Assembly: GCA_016282815.1 (NCBI GenBank)
Contig: JAEELU010000140.1
Location: 1 to 5,977 of the forward strand
Source of the DNA: Acholeplasmatales bacterium
GTDB taxonomy: Bacteria > Bacillota_I > Bacilli_A > Acholeplasmatales > Anaeroplasmataceae
Reading direction: 5' to 3'
DNA length: 5,977 bases
The translations under genes and the position numbers were made by a program. The notes under the pieces are model-generated. The model worked only from the letters and a program-made list of their open reading frames with translations. It searched no databases and was not told the DNA's origin. This document shows, one piece after another, positions 5,156 through 5,977 of this stretch (its first letter is position 1; every line of letters starts with the position of its first letter).

Positions 5156-5977
5156 CTATGCCACCTCCTTAGCTGGCTCTAAAGGCTTTTCTTTTTTTAC
5201 CTCAGGTTCCTTAACCTCAGGTGCTTCTACCTTAGCCTCTTCCTTTGGTGCTTCAGCTTGAGCTTTAGCTTCTTCTTGCTTCTTTGCTTCCTCTTCAGCA
5301 GCCTTCTTAGCAGCAACCTCTGCAGCTTTCTTTGCCTTTAGCTCTTCAATTCTTGCCTTTTCAGCAGCAAGCTTCTTGTCTTCACCAACATTATGACGCC
5401 ATGCAATAAATGCAAGAACGCATCCTAATACTAGGAAGCCACCAGCAGATTGAACAAATAAGCTAATAGCTAAAGAATCAGGGAATATTTGCCACTTAAG
5501 TGGTGTAGGAAGTGGGAAGTAATAACCAAATGTTAATGCGCCAGTTCCGATGAATTCTCTAATAAATGCAATAATACATAATGCCATTGTAAATCCAATA
5601 CCAGTACCTACTGCATCGAAGAATGATGCCTTAGGTCCATTTTTAGATGCGAATGCTTCAGCTCTACCCAAAATTATACAGTTAACAACTATTAGTGATA
5701 TAAATACTCCTAATGAATCATATAATGCAGGAATAAATGCTTGAGTTAGCATTTTTATTATTGTAACGAATGTAGCTATAATTACGATATAGCAAGGAAT
5801 CTTTACTTCTTGTGGAATTATATTTCTAAGTAAAGAAATTAAAACATTTGAGCCAATTAATACTAATATAACTAATAAACCCATACCAAGTGCTGCTTCA
5901 ACACTCTTTGTTGTAGCAAGTGTAGGACAGCAACCTAATAATGCAACAAATACTGGGTTTTCTTTAATAATACCTGC
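5156..5977 (-). CDS. rnfE: Rnf complex membrane subunit RnfE with a charged C-terminal tail (5' end cut off)
   Basis: RnfE is the partner of RnfA in the Rnf membrane core. The frame stays open to the window edge: the 31 codons upstream of the ATG at 5884 read AGIIKENPVFVALLGCCPTL and onward, which is the conserved RnfE N-terminus, so the true start lies perhaps 10 codons outside and 5884 is not the start. Visible residues (273) include the cluster-ligand region GCCPTLA (C16 and C17; relatives usually have one Cys here), the second ligand in VVNCIILGRAEAFA (C100), and several membrane helices ending at LAFIAWRHN. After this, about 75 residues (5156-5386) form a tail of Ala, Glu, Lys and Pro, coiled-coil-like at first and then Pro-containing (APKEEAKVEAPEVKEPEVKK). 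Most RnfE proteins end near 200-230 aa, so the tail is an addition. From the known RnfE topology it should be cytoplasmic. Confidence 0.95.
   Translation of the reverse strand, partial: AGIIKENPVFVALLGCCPTLATTKSVEAALGMGLLVILVLIGSNVLISLLRNIIPQEVKIPCYIVIIATFVTIIKMLTQAFIPALYDSLGVFISLIVVNCIILGRAEAFASKNGPKASFFDAVGTGIGFTMALCIIAFIREFIGTGALTFGYYFPLPTPLKWQIFPDSLAISLFVQSAGGFLVLGCVLAFIAWRHNVGEDKKLAAEKARIEELKAKKAAEVAAKKAAEEEAKKQEEAKAQAEAPKEEAKVEAPEVKEPEVKKEKPLEPAKEVA
5161..5170 (-). promoter_or_regulatory. rnfA ribosome binding site inside the end of rnfE
   Basis: AAGGAGGTGG on the minus strand encodes Lys-Glu-Val (plus part of Ala), the last residues of RnfE, and places GGAGG 9 bases before the rnfA ATG. 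This favours translational coupling and roughly matched expression of the two core subunits. Confidence 0.85.

Noticed and set aside
5550..5744. Plus-strand open frame opposite rnfE
   Set aside because: It is antisense to conserved RnfE motifs and has no ribosome binding site.
5156..5884. rnfE starting at the ATG at 5884
   Set aside because: The 31 codons upstream are open in frame and encode the conserved RnfE N-terminus (KENPVFVALLG, CPTLA), so the gene is cut by the window edge.
4570..5977. Nqr sodium pump (NqrD/NqrE) instead of Rnf
   Set aside because: The families are homologous, but an RnfB-type NCGACGFPGC protein in the same operon points to Rnf.
1..5977. CRISPR array, tRNA or rRNA genes, insertion sequences
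   Set aside because: No direct repeat-spacer pattern, transposase frame or recognisable structural RNA was seen; nearly all sequence is accounted for by the genes listed.

Overview
The window comes from a low-GC, AT-rich bacterial chromosome, most likely an anaerobe of the Bacillota or a Mollicutes-related lineage. The evidence is the A/T-ending codon use, strong GAGGAGG-type ribosome binding sites, extended -10 promoters (TGnTATAAT), compact spacing and an Rnf-type redox complex. Exact taxonomy cannot be read from the sequence. All seven genes stop with TAA or TAG, and TGG encodes Trp where Trp is used.

Layout: (1) 1-199 is an intergenic region with a good promoter for lysS, a likely divergent promoter for a gene off the left edge, and two AT-rich inverted repeats. 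(2) 200-2390 is a two-gene rightward operon: lysS (class II lysyl-tRNA synthetase) and an unrecognised 202-aa acidic protein. It ends at an intrinsic terminator that includes the second gene's stop codon. (3) 2448-3970 is a separately promoted gene for an FMN/iron-sulfur oxidoreductase. It has the dihydropyrimidine dehydrogenase PreA barrel and C-terminal double ferredoxin, plus an N-terminal eight-cysteine region like the iron-sulfur domain normally found on the partner subunit PreT. A perfect 12-bp inverted repeat covers its -10 and start site. (4) A bidirectional terminator at 3975-4010 separates it from the leftward genes. (5) 4010-5977 is the 3' end of an rnf operon read leftward: rnfE (5' end cut by the window edge), rnfA, a 79-aa membrane-anchored Cys-rich protein, and a short rnfB.

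How they work together: Rnf is a membrane ferredoxin:NAD+ oxidoreductase coupled to ion transport. RnfA and RnfE form its membrane core and RnfB normally carries electrons from ferredoxin. Here the rnf 3' end departs from the usual arrangement in three ways: RnfB stops after its first 4Fe-4S motif and lacks the ferredoxin domains, a second small protein with a TM helix and a CxxCx4C motif sits between rnfA and rnfB, and RnfE has a roughly 75-residue charged Ala/Glu/Lys tail. The PreA-like enzyme lacks its own FAD/NAD(P)H module, so a ferredoxin-level partner is plausible, but any link to the convergent rnf operon is inference.

The best candidates for something undescribed are the modified Rnf module (short RnfB, Cys-rich partner, tailed RnfE) and the four-cluster PreA variant. 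The rest is ordinary housekeeping sequence.
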